Shown here in pieces: positions 1 to 6,777 of a stretch of 11,271 bases of DNA. The translations under genes were made by a program, and so were the position numbers. Origin of the DNA: Alphaproteobacteria bacterium (lineage in GTDB: Bacteria; Pseudomonadota; Alphaproteobacteria; Caulobacterales; Parvularculaceae); contig JAUIEG010000040.1 in assembly GCA_030428745.1 (NCBI GenBank), forward strand, positions 1 through 11,271. The letters run 5' to 3'. The notes beneath the pieces are model-generated. The model worked only from the letters and a program-made list of their open reading frames with translations. It did not search any database and was not told where the DNA came from. Each line of letters begins with the position of its first letter. Position 1 is the stretch's first letter.

Positions 1-1
1 T

Positions 2-424
2 TTCGGTGTCGATCAATATATCCGGATGTCGGAATGGGAGGCCCAGTCGGGCGGACGCAAGAAAAAAGCGATCCTCGGCGACGTGATGGAGGCGCTGCTC
101 GGCGCGCTTTACATTGACGGCGGGCTGGAGGCGGCGCGCCAAATTTACGATCAGTTCTGGACGCCGAATCTCGAAGACCTTTCGAAATTGCACAAGGATC
201 CGAAAACTGCGCTACAGGAATGGTCGCAGAACAAAAAGCTCGGCACGCCGGATTACGATGTATTGGAGTCAGAAGGTCCGGCCCATGCGCCCGCTTTCAC
301 GGTGGCGGTGAAGGTGAAGGGCAAGAAACCGGCGGAGGGTCTGGGGCGCTCCAAGCGAGAGGCGCAGATGGAGGCCGCGAGAAATTTTCTCGTGCGCGAA
401 AAAGTTTGGACAGAAGATGAATGA
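2..424 (+). CDS. rnc: Ribonuclease III, C-terminal part (5' end outside window)
   Basis: This is the 3' part of an RNase III gene, an endonuclease that cuts double-stranded RNA in rRNA and mRNA processing. The open frame runs in from the left edge, so 140 residues are visible and the N-terminal signature is missing. The visible catalytic-domain end reads ILGDVMEALLGALYIDGG (visible residues about 24-41); the D and E in GDVMEA match the metal-binding Asp/Glu pair (E. coli D114/E117 by family knowledge). A double-stranded RNA-binding domain follows from about visible residue 66 (DPKTALQEW) to 133 (SKREAQMEAARNFL). The gene ends with TGA at 422-424. The next recognised gene is era, the usual partner of rnc. 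A small ORF starts inside the last codons of rnc (ATG at 417). The first ATG in view, at 26, is internal and not the true start. Confidence 0.95.
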   Translation, partial: FGVDQYIRMSEWEAQSGGRKKKAILGDVMEALLGALYIDGGLEAARQIYDQFWTPNLEDLSKLHKDPKTALQEWSQNKKLGTPDYDVLESEGPAHAPAFTVAVKVKGKKPAEGLGRSKREAQMEAARNFLVREKVWTEDE

Positions 425-524
425 GGACGGAATCCACTGCGCAATGATCGCCGTGATCGGGGCGCCACCCGACCGCGAAGGCGGTCAATCAAAAAAGGCG
501 TTGGCGCGGAGACGGCTTCCATGA
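417..524 (+). CDS. Possible 35-codon ORF, decayed duplicate of the era 5' end
   Basis: An ORF of 35 codons starts with ATG at 417, overlapping the rnc stop, and stops with TGA at 522-524, overlapping the era ATG at 521 in an ATGA arrangement. Its first 17 residues, MNEDGIHCAMIAVIGAP, nearly repeat the start of Era (MTDETHCAMIAVIGAP). The rest (PDREGGQSKKALARRRLP) is basic and only faintly recalls the Era P-loop region. It is in a different frame from era, so the two are not fused. Two readings fit: a dead remnant of a tandem duplication, or a short translated leader that couples rnc to era translation. The double stop/start overlap favours ribosome passage, but there is only a weak Shine-Dalgarno (GGA at 408-410) for the 417 start. 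Whether a peptide is made is unknown. Confidence 0.3.
   Translation: MNEDGIHCAMIAVIGAPPDREGGQSKKALARRRLP
435..466 (+). repeat. Direct repeat, copy 1 (duplicate of era codons 6-16)
   Basis: These 32 bases match 536-567 with one difference (A at 443, G at 544), at an offset of 101. The match includes silent codon positions, so common descent by duplication is far more likely than protein convergence. A weaker match continues upstream to both ATG codons (417 and 521, one codon longer in copy 1). Scattered short matches continue downstream: GTTGGCGCG at 500-508 versus 602-610, and TTCCAT at 517-522 versus 616-621. Confidence 0.85.
471..486 (+). other. Short perfect stem-loop between the duplicated era starts
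   Basis: GACCGC (471-476) and GCGGTC (481-486) pair over a GAAG loop. An A-run (491-496) follows. There is no T-run after it on the + strand, so it is not an intrinsic terminator for rnc. It sits in the part of copy 1 that no longer resembles era, and could shape ribosome access to the era start or be chance. Confidence 0.4.
508..512 (+). promoter_or_regulatory. Shine-Dalgarno of era
   Basis: GGAGA lies 8 nt before the ATG at 521 and supports that start for era rather than an internal ATG such as 545. Confidence 0.6.
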
Positions 525-1453
525 CTGATGAAACACACTGCGCGATGATCGCCGTGATCGGGGCGCCCAATGCGGGCAAGTCCACTTTGGTCAACGCGCT
601 GGTTGGCGCGAAAATTTCCATCGTCACCCAGAAAGTGCAGACGACGCGCGCGCGGGTTCGCGGCATTCTCACCGAAGATCGAACACAGCTTGTTTTCATC
701 GACACGCCGGGGATTTTCATCCCCAAACGCCGCCTCGACCGCGCCATGGTCGCCGCCGCATGGGAGGGGCTCGACGGCGCCGACATCACGCTGATGTTGA
801 TCGACGCGCCCGGCTATCTTGCGGGAGAAAGCGAACGCGGCGCCGCCGGCAAGTCGCGCGCCGACGCCGACCGCATCATCGAAGGGTTGAAAAGTTCGGA
901 CCGTAAGGCGGCGCTCATCCTCAACAAGATTGACGACATTGCCCGGCCGAAACTTCTCGCGCTGGCGCAGGAGTTGAATGAGAGCGGCGTGTTCACCGAT
1001 GTCTTCATGATCTCGGCGAAGAATGGCGACGGGCTCGGCGATCTGCGCACGTTCCTCATGGAAAAGGCGCCGGCGGGTCCGTGGCTTTATCCTGAAGATC
1101 AGCTTTCGGATATCACCGACCGCTTAATGGCGGCGGAAGTGACGCGGGAGAAAGTCTTCCTGCGTCTGCATCAAGAGCTGCCTTATGATTCCACCGTCGA
1201 AACCGAAAGCTGGAAGGAAACCAAGTCCGGCATTCGCATTGACCAGACAATTTATGTGGCGCGCGATAGCCAGAAGCCAATCGTTCTCGGCAAGAACGGG
1301 CAGACCTTAAAGGTCATCGGCCAGGCGGCGCGCGAAGAACTGATCGATATTCTGGGCGTTCCTGTCCATCTCTTTCTTCATGTCAAAGTCCGTGAAGGCT
1401 GGGACGAGGAGGCTGTGCGTCTCCGCTCCATCGGCCTCGATGCGGTGGAGTGA
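521..1453 (+). CDS. era: GTPase Era, 30S ribosome assembly factor
   Basis: Era is an essential GTPase that binds the 3' end of 16S rRNA and helps mature the 30S subunit, in the cytoplasm and at the membrane. The 310-residue protein has the full set of GTPase motifs: G1 GAPNAGKST (14-22), a TTRARVRG effector stretch (41-48), G3 DTPG (61-64), G4 NKID (135-138) and G5 SAKNGDG (165-171). A C-terminal KH RNA-binding domain spans about 210-300, with the GKNG loop and the typical HLFLHVKVREGW end. Length fits the family (about 300). Between G3 and G4 a short insert, about residues 99-118 and rich in Gly, Ala and Arg, makes it slightly longer than E. coli Era. It follows rnc, the usual order. The start at 521 is backed by GGAGA upstream. 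The first 16 codons are duplicated just upstream. The methyltransferase gene begins at its stop. Confidence 0.97.
   Translation: MTDETHCAMIAVIGAPNAGKSTLVNALVGAKISIVTQKVQTTRARVRGILTEDRTQLVFIDTPGIFIPKRRLDRAMVAAAWEGLDGADITLMLIDAPGYLAGESERGAAGKSRADADRIIEGLKSSDRKAALILNKIDDIARPKLLALAQELNESGVFTDVFMISAKNGDGLGDLRTFLMEKAPAGPWLYPEDQLSDITDRLMAAEVTREKVFLRLHQELPYDSTVETESWKETKSGIRIDQTIYVARDSQKPIVLGKNGQTLKVIGQAAREELIDILGVPVHLFLHVKVREGWDEEAVRLRSIGLDAVE
536..567 (+). repeat. Direct repeat, copy 2 (inside era)
   Basis: Partner of the repeat at 435-466. This copy lies in the functional era frame and encodes HCAMIAVIGAP, just ahead of the P-loop NAGKST. Confidence 0.85.
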
Positions 1454-1455
1454 TC

Positions 1456-2238
1456 ATGGCGAGACCCGGTCCAAAACGGCTTGTTGACCTGTTGCTCGGG
1501 CTTGAGGCGATGCAGCCGGTCTCAGCCTTCATTGCGCGCATGGGGATGCGCGGCGCGGGGATCGGGCTGCATTTCCGTCCGGAAAACAGCGGCGAGGCGC
1601 GGCTGTTGCGGCGCATCGGCAGGAAATATCCGGGTTTTTCCTGTCTCGATGTCGGTGCAAATGTCGGGCGCTATGCGCTCGCGGCGCTCGATGGCGGCGC
1701 CGGGCGCGTTGTTGCTGTCGAGCCCTCGCCCAGGACGTTTGAAATTCTTGCGAAGAACACGGAAGGCCGCCCGGTGGAGCGGGTCTTGTCGGCGGTGGGC
1801 GAAGAGAAAGGCGAAACGGTTATTTTTGTGCCCGCCAATCTCGGACATGCGTCACGCGACGCGGCGGCGGGCGGGTTTCGCGAAGAAGAGGCGGAGCGCA
1901 TCACCGCGCCGATGACAACCATTGACGATTACTGTTTCGAGCGTTCGTTTTTTCCAACGCTGATCAAGATCGATATTGAAGGTTTCGAGCTTGAGGCGCT
2001 TGCGGGCGCCCAAAAGCTGCTGGCCCATGAGCAAAGACCGGCCTTCGTGCAGTTCGAATTCAATATTCATCATTTGCACCGACGGCAGAGGCTGGACGAT
2101 CTTGCGGCCCTGCTGCCGGGTTATACGCTTTACCGCCTCACTGCATCGGGCCTGTCGCGCGTCGGCGCCCATCGCGGAATGGATATGATTTACGCGTTCA
2201 TGAATGTGGTCGCGTGTAGGGACGAAAGACCGTTTTAA
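1456..2238 (+). CDS. FkbM-family SAM-dependent methyltransferase
   Basis: This 260-residue protein carries the FkbM methyltransferase pattern. SAM-binding motif I is CLDVGANVGRYAL (about 64-76), followed by VVAVEPSPRTFEILAKN (about 86-102), and the family-typical LIKIDIEGFELEALAGA (about 170-186). FkbM enzymes usually O-methylate sugars or polyketide/lipid-linked glycans, but the substrate cannot be read from sequence. There is no signal peptide, so a cytoplasmic enzyme is expected. The ATG at 1456 is preferred because GGAG at 1447-1450 is well spaced; a GTG at 1450, overlapping the era stop (GTGA), would add two residues (MI). It is tightly coupled to era and lies between era and recO, which are often direct neighbours in alphaproteobacteria, so it looks like an accessory insertion in a housekeeping operon. 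Base composition is not obviously different from its neighbours by eye. Confidence 0.85.
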   Translation: MARPGPKRLVDLLLGLEAMQPVSAFIARMGMRGAGIGLHFRPENSGEARLLRRIGRKYPGFSCLDVGANVGRYALAALDGGAGRVVAVEPSPRTFEILAKNTEGRPVERVLSAVGEEKGETVIFVPANLGHASRDAAAGGFREEEAERITAPMTTIDDYCFERSFFPTLIKIDIEGFELEALAGAQKLLAHEQRPAFVQFEFNIHHLHRRQRLDDLAALLPGYTLYRLTASGLSRVGAHRGMDMIYAFMNVVACRDERPF

Positions 2239-2290
2239 AATCTTGTCACAAGCCGTTTGATTTTGTCTCACGAACGCTACTGTCGCATTT

Positions 2291-3016
2291 ATGAACTTCA
2301 CCGACACAGGCATTATTCTTGACGCGCGCGGGCATGGGGAGACCCACGCCATCGCTGATGTCTTTACCGAAAGCCATGGCCGCTGGGCCGGGCTCGTCTA
2401 TGGCGGGCAGGGGCGCAAGATGCGCCCGCTTTTACAGCCGGGCAATGAAGTGACGCTGGAATGGAAAGGCCGCGGCGACGACAGCCTCGGCCATTTTGCG
2501 CTGGAAATGTCCCATGCGCGCGCGGGCGAGGCCATGGGCGAGCGGTTGTCGCTCGCGGCGCTCTCCGCCGCCTGCGCTATTGCGCTGGCGACCTTGCCTG
2601 AACGCGAAGCGCATTCACGCGCCTATATGGCGATGTCGATCCTCCTCGCCAATCTCGACGATATCGATATCTGGCCGGCGTTGATGGCGCGCTGGGAATT
2701 GGGGCTTCTGGCGGAGCTTGGTTTCGGGCTGACGCTTGACCGCTGCGCGGCCACGGGCGCGCGCGAAAACCTTATCTATGTGTCGCCGCGTTCGGCCTGC
2801 GCCGTGTCGGCCGAGGCGGGGGAGCCTTACAAAGACAAGATGTTGGCGTTGCCGCCGTTTTTGCGCGGCGCCTCAAGCGAAGCGACGCTCAAGGAAGCCA
2901 TTGACGCGCTGGCGACCACTGGACATTTCATTGAAACGCGCATTCTGCATATCTCGGACAAACAGTTGCCTGAAGCGCGATTGCGGGTTGTGGAGTTGTT
3001 GACGGCGCGGCTTTAG
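2291..3016 (+). CDS. recO: DNA repair protein RecO
   Basis: RecO acts with RecF and RecR to load RecA onto SSB-coated gaps and anneals complementary strands. The 241-residue protein starts with the OB-fold region typical of the family (TGIILDARGHGETHAIADVF, then HGRWAGLVYGG, residues about 5-40), followed by the all-helical C-terminal part. The segment LDRCAATGARENLIYVSP (about residues 150-167) fits the region where many RecO proteins carry a zinc finger; here only two cysteines are seen (in RCAATG and SACAVS), so a four-Cys finger is absent. The start at 2291 matches the family N-terminus, but no clear Shine-Dalgarno precedes it. A 52-nt gap separates it from the methyltransferase, long enough for its own weak promoter, though none is convincing. 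It is the last + strand gene before the convergent flagellar block. Confidence 0.93.
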   Translation: MNFTDTGIILDARGHGETHAIADVFTESHGRWAGLVYGGQGRKMRPLLQPGNEVTLEWKGRGDDSLGHFALEMSHARAGEAMGERLSLAALSAACAIALATLPEREAHSRAYMAMSILLANLDDIDIWPALMARWELGLLAELGFGLTLDRCAATGARENLIYVSPRSACAVSAEAGEPYKDKMLALPPFLRGASSEATLKEAIDALATTGHFIETRILHISDKQLPEARLRVVELLTARL

Positions 3017-3024
3017 GCCTTCCT

Positions 3025-3070
3025 CCTCCCCCGCGTGCGGGGGAGGTGTCAGCGAAGCTGACGGAGGGGG
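3025..3070 (+). repeat. Double-hairpin palindromic unit, left copy
   Basis: The unit holds two stem-loops in a row. The first is a 9-bp stem, CCTCCCCCG (3025-3033) with CGGGGGAGG (3038-3046) over CGTG. The second is GTCAGC (3048-3053) with GCTGAC (3057-3062) over GAA. It ends in a G-run (3066-3070). Dispersed palindromic elements with C-rich/G-rich arms like this are common between genes in alphaproteobacteria (from general knowledge; family not assigned). Confidence 0.75.
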
Positions 3071-3095
3071 TATTTATTGCGGCAAGATTCTAGAG

Positions 3096-3141
3096 CCCCC
3101 ATCGGTCGCTACGCGACCACTTCCCCCATGAATGGGGGAAG
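3096..3141 (-). repeat. Double-hairpin palindromic unit, right copy, inverted
   Basis: Read on the - strand this has the same layout as 3025-3070 and the same length (46 nt). The stems are CTTCCCCCA (3120-3128) with TGGGGGAAG (3133-3141) over TGAA, and GGTCGC (3104-3109) with GCGACC (3113-3118) over TAC, ending in a C-run (3096-3100) that can pair with the G-run at 3066-3070. Stem sequences differ from the left copy but stay paired, so the fold is kept by compensating changes. Confidence 0.75.
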
Positions 3142-3153
3142 AGAAGAAAGGAG

Positions 3154-4266
3154 TTACATCAACACCAGTTCGGCGTGCAGTGCGCCGGCGGCTTTCACCG
3201 ATTTCAGGATGTCGATCAATTCGCGCGGGCCGACGCCCAGCGCATTGAGGCCTTCGATCAGGTCGGACAGTGAGACATTTTCCTCGACTTCCGCGATGCG
3301 CCGTTCGGAGTTGGTGTTCACCTCAATGGATGTGTCCGGCAGGACGATGGTTTCGCCATTGCGCGAGAAGGGATTGGGCTGTGAGACGAAGGGCGTTTCG
3401 CGCACGGTGATGGTCAGGTTGCCTTGCGTCACGGCGAAGCGTGAAATCTTCACATCGGCGCCGAGTACGACAGTGCCTGATTTCTGGTCGATAACGATGC
3501 GCGCTTTTTGTTCCGGCGTGACGCGAATATTCTCGATGCGGCCAATCAGATGGACCGGACTTAACGGCGCGCCCGCCATGGCGAGTTCAATAGTGCCGGG
3601 GTCGAGAATTCTTGCAATCGGCTGGCCGAAGGCGTTGTTGATCGCGCTTTCGACGCGCGCCGCCGTAGTGAAGTCAGGCGAGCGCAGCGCAAGGTGCAGC
3701 GTTTCCATCTCTTCGAAATTGAATTCGATTTCGCGTTCGACGCGGGCCCCTTGCGGGATAGAGCCGGACGTTGGCGCGCCAAAGGTTACCGACGCGCCGT
3801 CGCCTTCGGCGGAAAAGCCGCTGGCGAGCACAGGACCTTGCGCAACCGCGTAGATCTGGCCGTCGCCGGCGTGCAGCGGCGTCATGATCAGCGTGCCGCC
3901 AAGAAGGTTTTTCGCGTCGCCAATGGCTGAAACTGTAATGTCGATCTGCGAGCCGGCGCGCGCGAATGGCGGCAGGGTGGCGGTGACGACGACGGCCGCG
4001 ACGTTGCGCGGGCGGAAATCTTCGCCCTGAACATTGATGCCGAGACGCTCCAGAAGGCTGGACATCGCCTCTTCCGTGTAAGGCGAGTTACGCAGGCCAT
4101 CACCCGTGCCGTCGAGACCGACGACGAGACCGTAACCGACAAGGTCGTTGCCGCGCACCCCCTCGATATTGACAATGTCTTTCAGGCGCACATCTGCGGA
4201 TGCGTCGGCGACAAAAACGAAGCCGGCGAGGATTGCAGCGACGAAAACTTTCAAACGTTCAAACAT
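3154..4266 (-). CDS. flgI: Flagellar basal body P-ring protein FlgI
   Basis: FlgI forms the P-ring in the peptidoglycan layer, the bushing around the flagellar rod. The 370-residue protein has a Sec signal peptide: MFERLK, a hydrophobic core, and a cleavage site after ADASA at about residue 24, giving a mature start DVRLKDIVN. Family-typical stretches follow: GVRGNDLVGYGLVVGLDGTG (about 34-53), NSPYTEEAMSSLLERLGI, and a C-terminus LGVGPRELIDILKSVKAAGA (near 345-364). Length matches FlgI (about 365-375). The start lies 2 nt after the flgL stop, so it is translated from the flagellar operon; the Shine-Dalgarno is weak (GAG/GATAAG region within 10 nt). It is the last gene of the - strand block and ends against the palindromic element. 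No FlgJ/rod-cap gene or flgH/flgA is in the window. Confidence 0.96.
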   Translation of the reverse strand: MFERLKVFVAAILAGFVFVADASADVRLKDIVNIEGVRGNDLVGYGLVVGLDGTGDGLRNSPYTEEAMSSLLERLGINVQGEDFRPRNVAAVVVTATLPPFARAGSQIDITVSAIGDAKNLLGGTLIMTPLHAGDGQIYAVAQGPVLASGFSAEGDGASVTFGAPTSGSIPQGARVEREIEFNFEEMETLHLALRSPDFTTAARVESAINNAFGQPIARILDPGTIELAMAGAPLSPVHLIGRIENIRVTPEQKARIVIDQKSGTVVLGADVKISRFAVTQGNLTITVRETPFVSQPNPFSRNGETIVLPDTSIEVNTNSERRIAEVEENVSLSDLIEGLNALGVGPRELIDILKSVKAAGALHAELVLM

Positions 4267-4268
4267 TC

Positions 4269-5270
4269 TTATCTCAGGTAATTGGCAAGGGAGAGACGCG
4301 AAATCCGCGACGTGACGATATAGGACGCGTCCAGCTGCGATTCGAGTTGCTGCATGCGTGTCGCCGCTTCGTAAGGGTCGCGCGCAGTGTGCTGGTTATA
4401 AGTCAGGCTATAGGCCGTCTCTTCGGCCTCAAGGCGGGTTTGTGCGGCGGCGATGCGTTCTTCCGAGGCGCCGATGCGCGCGCGAACGGCGATGATGTCG
4501 CTGGACGCCTGAATGAGACCGCCGGCGGCCGTGGAGAGCGCTTCTTTGCGATCCACAAATCCGGTTTGCTCATCGGCGACAACGACGGTCGCGAGATGGC
4601 GCAGGAGATCGCGCACAGCCTGTTCGTCGGCCTTGGCGCTATAGTCGACCAATTCCCCGTCGGCGATTTCCGTGCGCGCAGCGTCGCCCGTTCCACCGGT
4701 GTAGATGGTCGTTTCGAAGCCGCCCGCCGGATCGTTGAAATAGAAATCCAGATCGGTCTGCAGCTGCGCATTGTCGGCCGCGCCGGCGAAAATTGCGCGA
4801 ATGTCGGTGAGCAGGGTTTCCGCATCGGCAAGCGCCGGAAGATCGGCGGCGTCGCCTGCGAAAAGGCTGCGCCCTTCATAGCGGGTGTTGAAGGCGGACA
4901 TAGCGGCGTCGAGCTGCAGCTTGGCCTTGGCGCCGGCGATATTGATGCTCGGTTCGTGGTTTTGACCGATAGCGCTCAGAATGTCTGCGCCCATGGTGAC
5001 AATGCCGTCTTCGGCGAGCGTCAGCGCGGTCTGGGAGGCTTGCGCGCGGCCAAGGGCGCGGGTCGCCGCGTCCTGGCGGGCGGTCACATCGCTGATCGCC
5101 TTGCTGAGAAGATGGACGTCGCCGACCTTGCCGCCGAGCTCGGCTTTGAGATCGGCGATACGGCCTGTGACCATTTCTGTGCGCGCCTGTTCGGCCCGCG
5201 ATTTCAGGTCAGCCGCTGCGTTGGTCAGGCGGCTATATTGAAGCAGTGTGGGAAAACCGTAACCGGACAT
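4269..5270 (-). CDS. flgL: Flagellar hook-filament junction protein FlgL (HAP3)
   Basis: FlgL is exported by the flagellar type III system and forms the second junction ring between hook and filament. The 333-residue protein has the flagellin-like layout: a helical N-terminal part (LLQYSRLTNAAADLKSRAEQ, about 9-28), a variable middle (FAGDAADLPALADAE onward, about 137-225) and a helical C-terminal part ending MQQLESQLDASYIVTSRISR, then LSLANYLR, which matches the FlgL end. There is no signal peptide, as expected for type III export. The ATG is 1 nt downstream of the flgK stop, so the two are translationally coupled; FlgK and FlgL act together. The N-terminus is less conserved than in enteric FlgL. 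Flagellin itself is an alternative for the fold, but the position next to flgK and the C-terminus favour FlgL. Confidence 0.9.
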   Translation of the reverse strand: MSGYGFPTLLQYSRLTNAAADLKSRAEQARTEMVTGRIADLKAELGGKVGDVHLLSKAISDVTARQDAATRALGRAQASQTALTLAEDGIVTMGADILSAIGQNHEPSINIAGAKAKLQLDAAMSAFNTRYEGRSLFAGDAADLPALADAETLLTDIRAIFAGAADNAQLQTDLDFYFNDPAGGFETTIYTGGTGDAARTEIADGELVDYSAKADEQAVRDLLRHLATVVVADEQTGFVDRKEALSTAAGGLIQASSDIIAVRARIGASEERIAAAQTRLEAEETAYSLTYNQHTARDPYEAATRMQQLESQLDASYIVTSRISRLSLANYLR

Positions 5271-5271
5271 A

Positions 5272-6741
5272 TCAGATTTCCATCAAGCGACGGATCATTT
5301 CGTCGACAGTTTGAATGACGCGCGTGTTCGCGGCGAAGGACTGTTCTATAATGATGAGGTTCTGAAGCTCGCGGTCGGTGTCGACGCCAGTCTCGAATTT
5401 CTCGGCTTCGTAAAGGCTTTGGGCCAGCGCGGAAGACGCGCTCAGCTGTTCGGAAGCGCTGGCGCGGGCGCCGCCGGCGAGGGCGGCCAGATGCGCTGCG
5501 CCTTCGCTGGCGTTAAGAGCGCCTGGCGATTGAAGCGCGGCATGGGAAGGACGCGAATCCGTCATTGCGGAGATCAGCGCGCGCACAAACGCATCGGAGC
5601 CGGCGGGGCCAGGCGCCACGGCCTGAACGCCGTCACGCACGCGCCAGACTTCGCCGCCCTGGGCGGGGTCAACGGCTGCGTTGAGTTCGATGCGACCGGC
5701 GAGACCGTTCAGGTTCAAGACGTCGGAAGCTGCGCCATTGTCAGTAAAAAAGCCCGGGTCGCCCGGATTGAGCGTGGGGTCAACCGCCGGATCTTCGAAG
5801 CGGCCGATGAGATCGAAGGCGAGGGCGTCAAGCGCCTGCGACATTTCAGGTACGGTGTTGTCGCGCACATTGAAAAGCCCGGCGATGCCCCCGTTTGTAA
5901 TCGGCAGTGAGCCGGGGCCGCCCGGTGTGATGTCTTTTCCGTCGACTGATATGCCGGAAAGGGACCCCGCGCCGCCGAGATATTCCTGGCCGGCGGTCAC
6001 CAAAGCGGCGGGCGAAAATTCGATCGTGCGCGCCGTGCCAGACAGCAGGAACACACCTTCCGGCGTCATCAAATCAACGCGTCCACCTTCGCGAACGAGT
6101 TCGCGCACGGGGATCGATTCGTTGACTTTGTTGATCAGTTGCTGGCGCTGGTCTTGGAGCGCAGTTACATCCGCGCCGGTGGCGCTGCCGCGGCCAATGG
6201 AGCCATTTAACGCTTCGATTTTTTGAAGCGCGTCGTTCACTTCATCAACGCGCAGACCGATTTCCTTGTCCGCTTCGGTGCGGATTTGCTGATAGCTCGA
6301 TGCGATCCGGTTGAATGTTGAGGCGAGGTCGTTCGCTGTCGCAACGACTTTTTGCTGTAAAGGCGTTGAATTCGGCGTTTCGGCAAGGGCGCGCATCGCC
6401 GATTCCAGATTGGCGTATTTCTGGAACAGGGAAGTGGGATCATCGGGCCCGCCGAGGAAATTGGAAACGCGCGTCATTGCGCCGGCATTGGCGCTGTTGA
6501 ACGCGAAGCTGGCGTCCGCGATACGGCGCTCATAGGTGACGGCTGGGTTCGTGGCCCGGCTGACGCCGGAGACGGAAACGCCTGCGCCCGCGCCATCGGT
6601 TACACGTTCCGACAAGTTTACGTCGCGGCGGCTGTACCCTTCGGTCAGCGCATTCGCAATATTGTTTGAGGTAACGCCGGCCCGGCGCGAAGCCGCGCTC
6701 AGGCCGGAAGCTGCATTGTTCAGCGCTTGGGAAATTGTCAT
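5272..6741 (-). CDS. flgK: Flagellar hook-associated protein FlgK (HAP1)
   Basis: FlgK forms the first junction ring on the hook tip. The 489-residue protein has the axial-protein N-terminus SGLSAASRRAGVTSNNIANA, then LTEGYSRRDV (about 13-42). Its C-terminal axial helix reads ELQNLIIIEQSFAANTRVIQ, then TVDEMIRRLMEI (about 458-489). The middle holds a coiled region (EVNDALQKIEALNGSIGRG) and QDQRQQLINKVNESIPV, a stretch usual in FlgK. It is shorter than E. coli FlgK (547), with less of the surface domain. There is no signal peptide, fitting type III export. A Shine-Dalgarno AGGGGA (complement of 6749-6754) sits 7 nt before the ATG. The gap to flgE is 36 nt and flgL follows after 1 nt. Confidence 0.96.
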   Translation of the reverse strand: MTISQALNNAASGLSAASRRAGVTSNNIANALTEGYSRRDVNLSERVTDGAGAGVSVSGVSRATNPAVTYERRIADASFAFNSANAGAMTRVSNFLGGPDDPTSLFQKYANLESAMRALAETPNSTPLQQKVVATANDLASTFNRIASSYQQIRTEADKEIGLRVDEVNDALQKIEALNGSIGRGSATGADVTALQDQRQQLINKVNESIPVRELVREGGRVDLMTPEGVFLLSGTARTIEFSPAALVTAGQEYLGGAGSLSGISVDGKDITPGGPGSLPITNGGIAGLFNVRDNTVPEMSQALDALAFDLIGRFEDPAVDPTLNPGDPGFFTDNGAASDVLNLNGLAGRIELNAAVDPAQGGEVWRVRDGVQAVAPGPAGSDAFVRALISAMTDSRPSHAALQSPGALNASEGAAHLAALAGGARASASEQLSASSALAQSLYEAEKFETGVDTDRELQNLIIIEQSFAANTRVIQTVDEMIRRLMEI

Positions 6742-6748
6742 GACGACG

Positions 6749-6754
6749 TCCCCT
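6749..6754 (-). promoter_or_regulatory. Shine-Dalgarno of flgK
   Basis: AGGGGA on the - strand, 7 nt before the flgK ATG. It supports re-initiation at flgK within the flgE-flgK transcript. Confidence 0.6.
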
Positions 6755-6777
6755 GTTCCTACTGGTTACTGGCGCGC

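Larger units (their letters stand above)
3025..3141. terminator. Likely two-way transcription end between recO and flgI
   Basis: recO (ending 3016) and flgI (ending 3154 on the - strand) converge on this 137-nt gap, which is almost filled by four strong hairpins. None is followed by a clean T-run, so the classical intrinsic terminator signature is missing. End-of-transcript stabilisation or Rho-assisted termination is inferred from position and stem strength. Confidence 0.45.

Noticed and set aside
253..789. 178-codon ORF on the - strand across rnc and era
   Set aside because: It lies antisense to two recognised conserved genes and its composition is that of a shadow frame in GC-rich DNA. 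No recognisable domain.
417..1453. Frameshifted longer Era protein starting at 417
   Set aside because: The 417 frame ends at 522-524 and the Era frame starts fresh at 521 with its own Shine-Dalgarno. The first copy repeats, rather than extends, the N-terminus.
2239..2290. Promoter for recO (TTGTCA at 2243-2248)
   Set aside because: A -35-like box exists, but the sequence at 17 bp spacing (TCTCAC) is a poor -10 match.
3017..3153. CRISPR array
   Set aside because: There are only two inverted units and no regularly spaced direct repeats.
4200..5318. 372-codon + strand ORF opposite flgL
   Set aside because: It is fully antisense to flgL, which has clear family features. The long open frame results from GC-rich codon bias.
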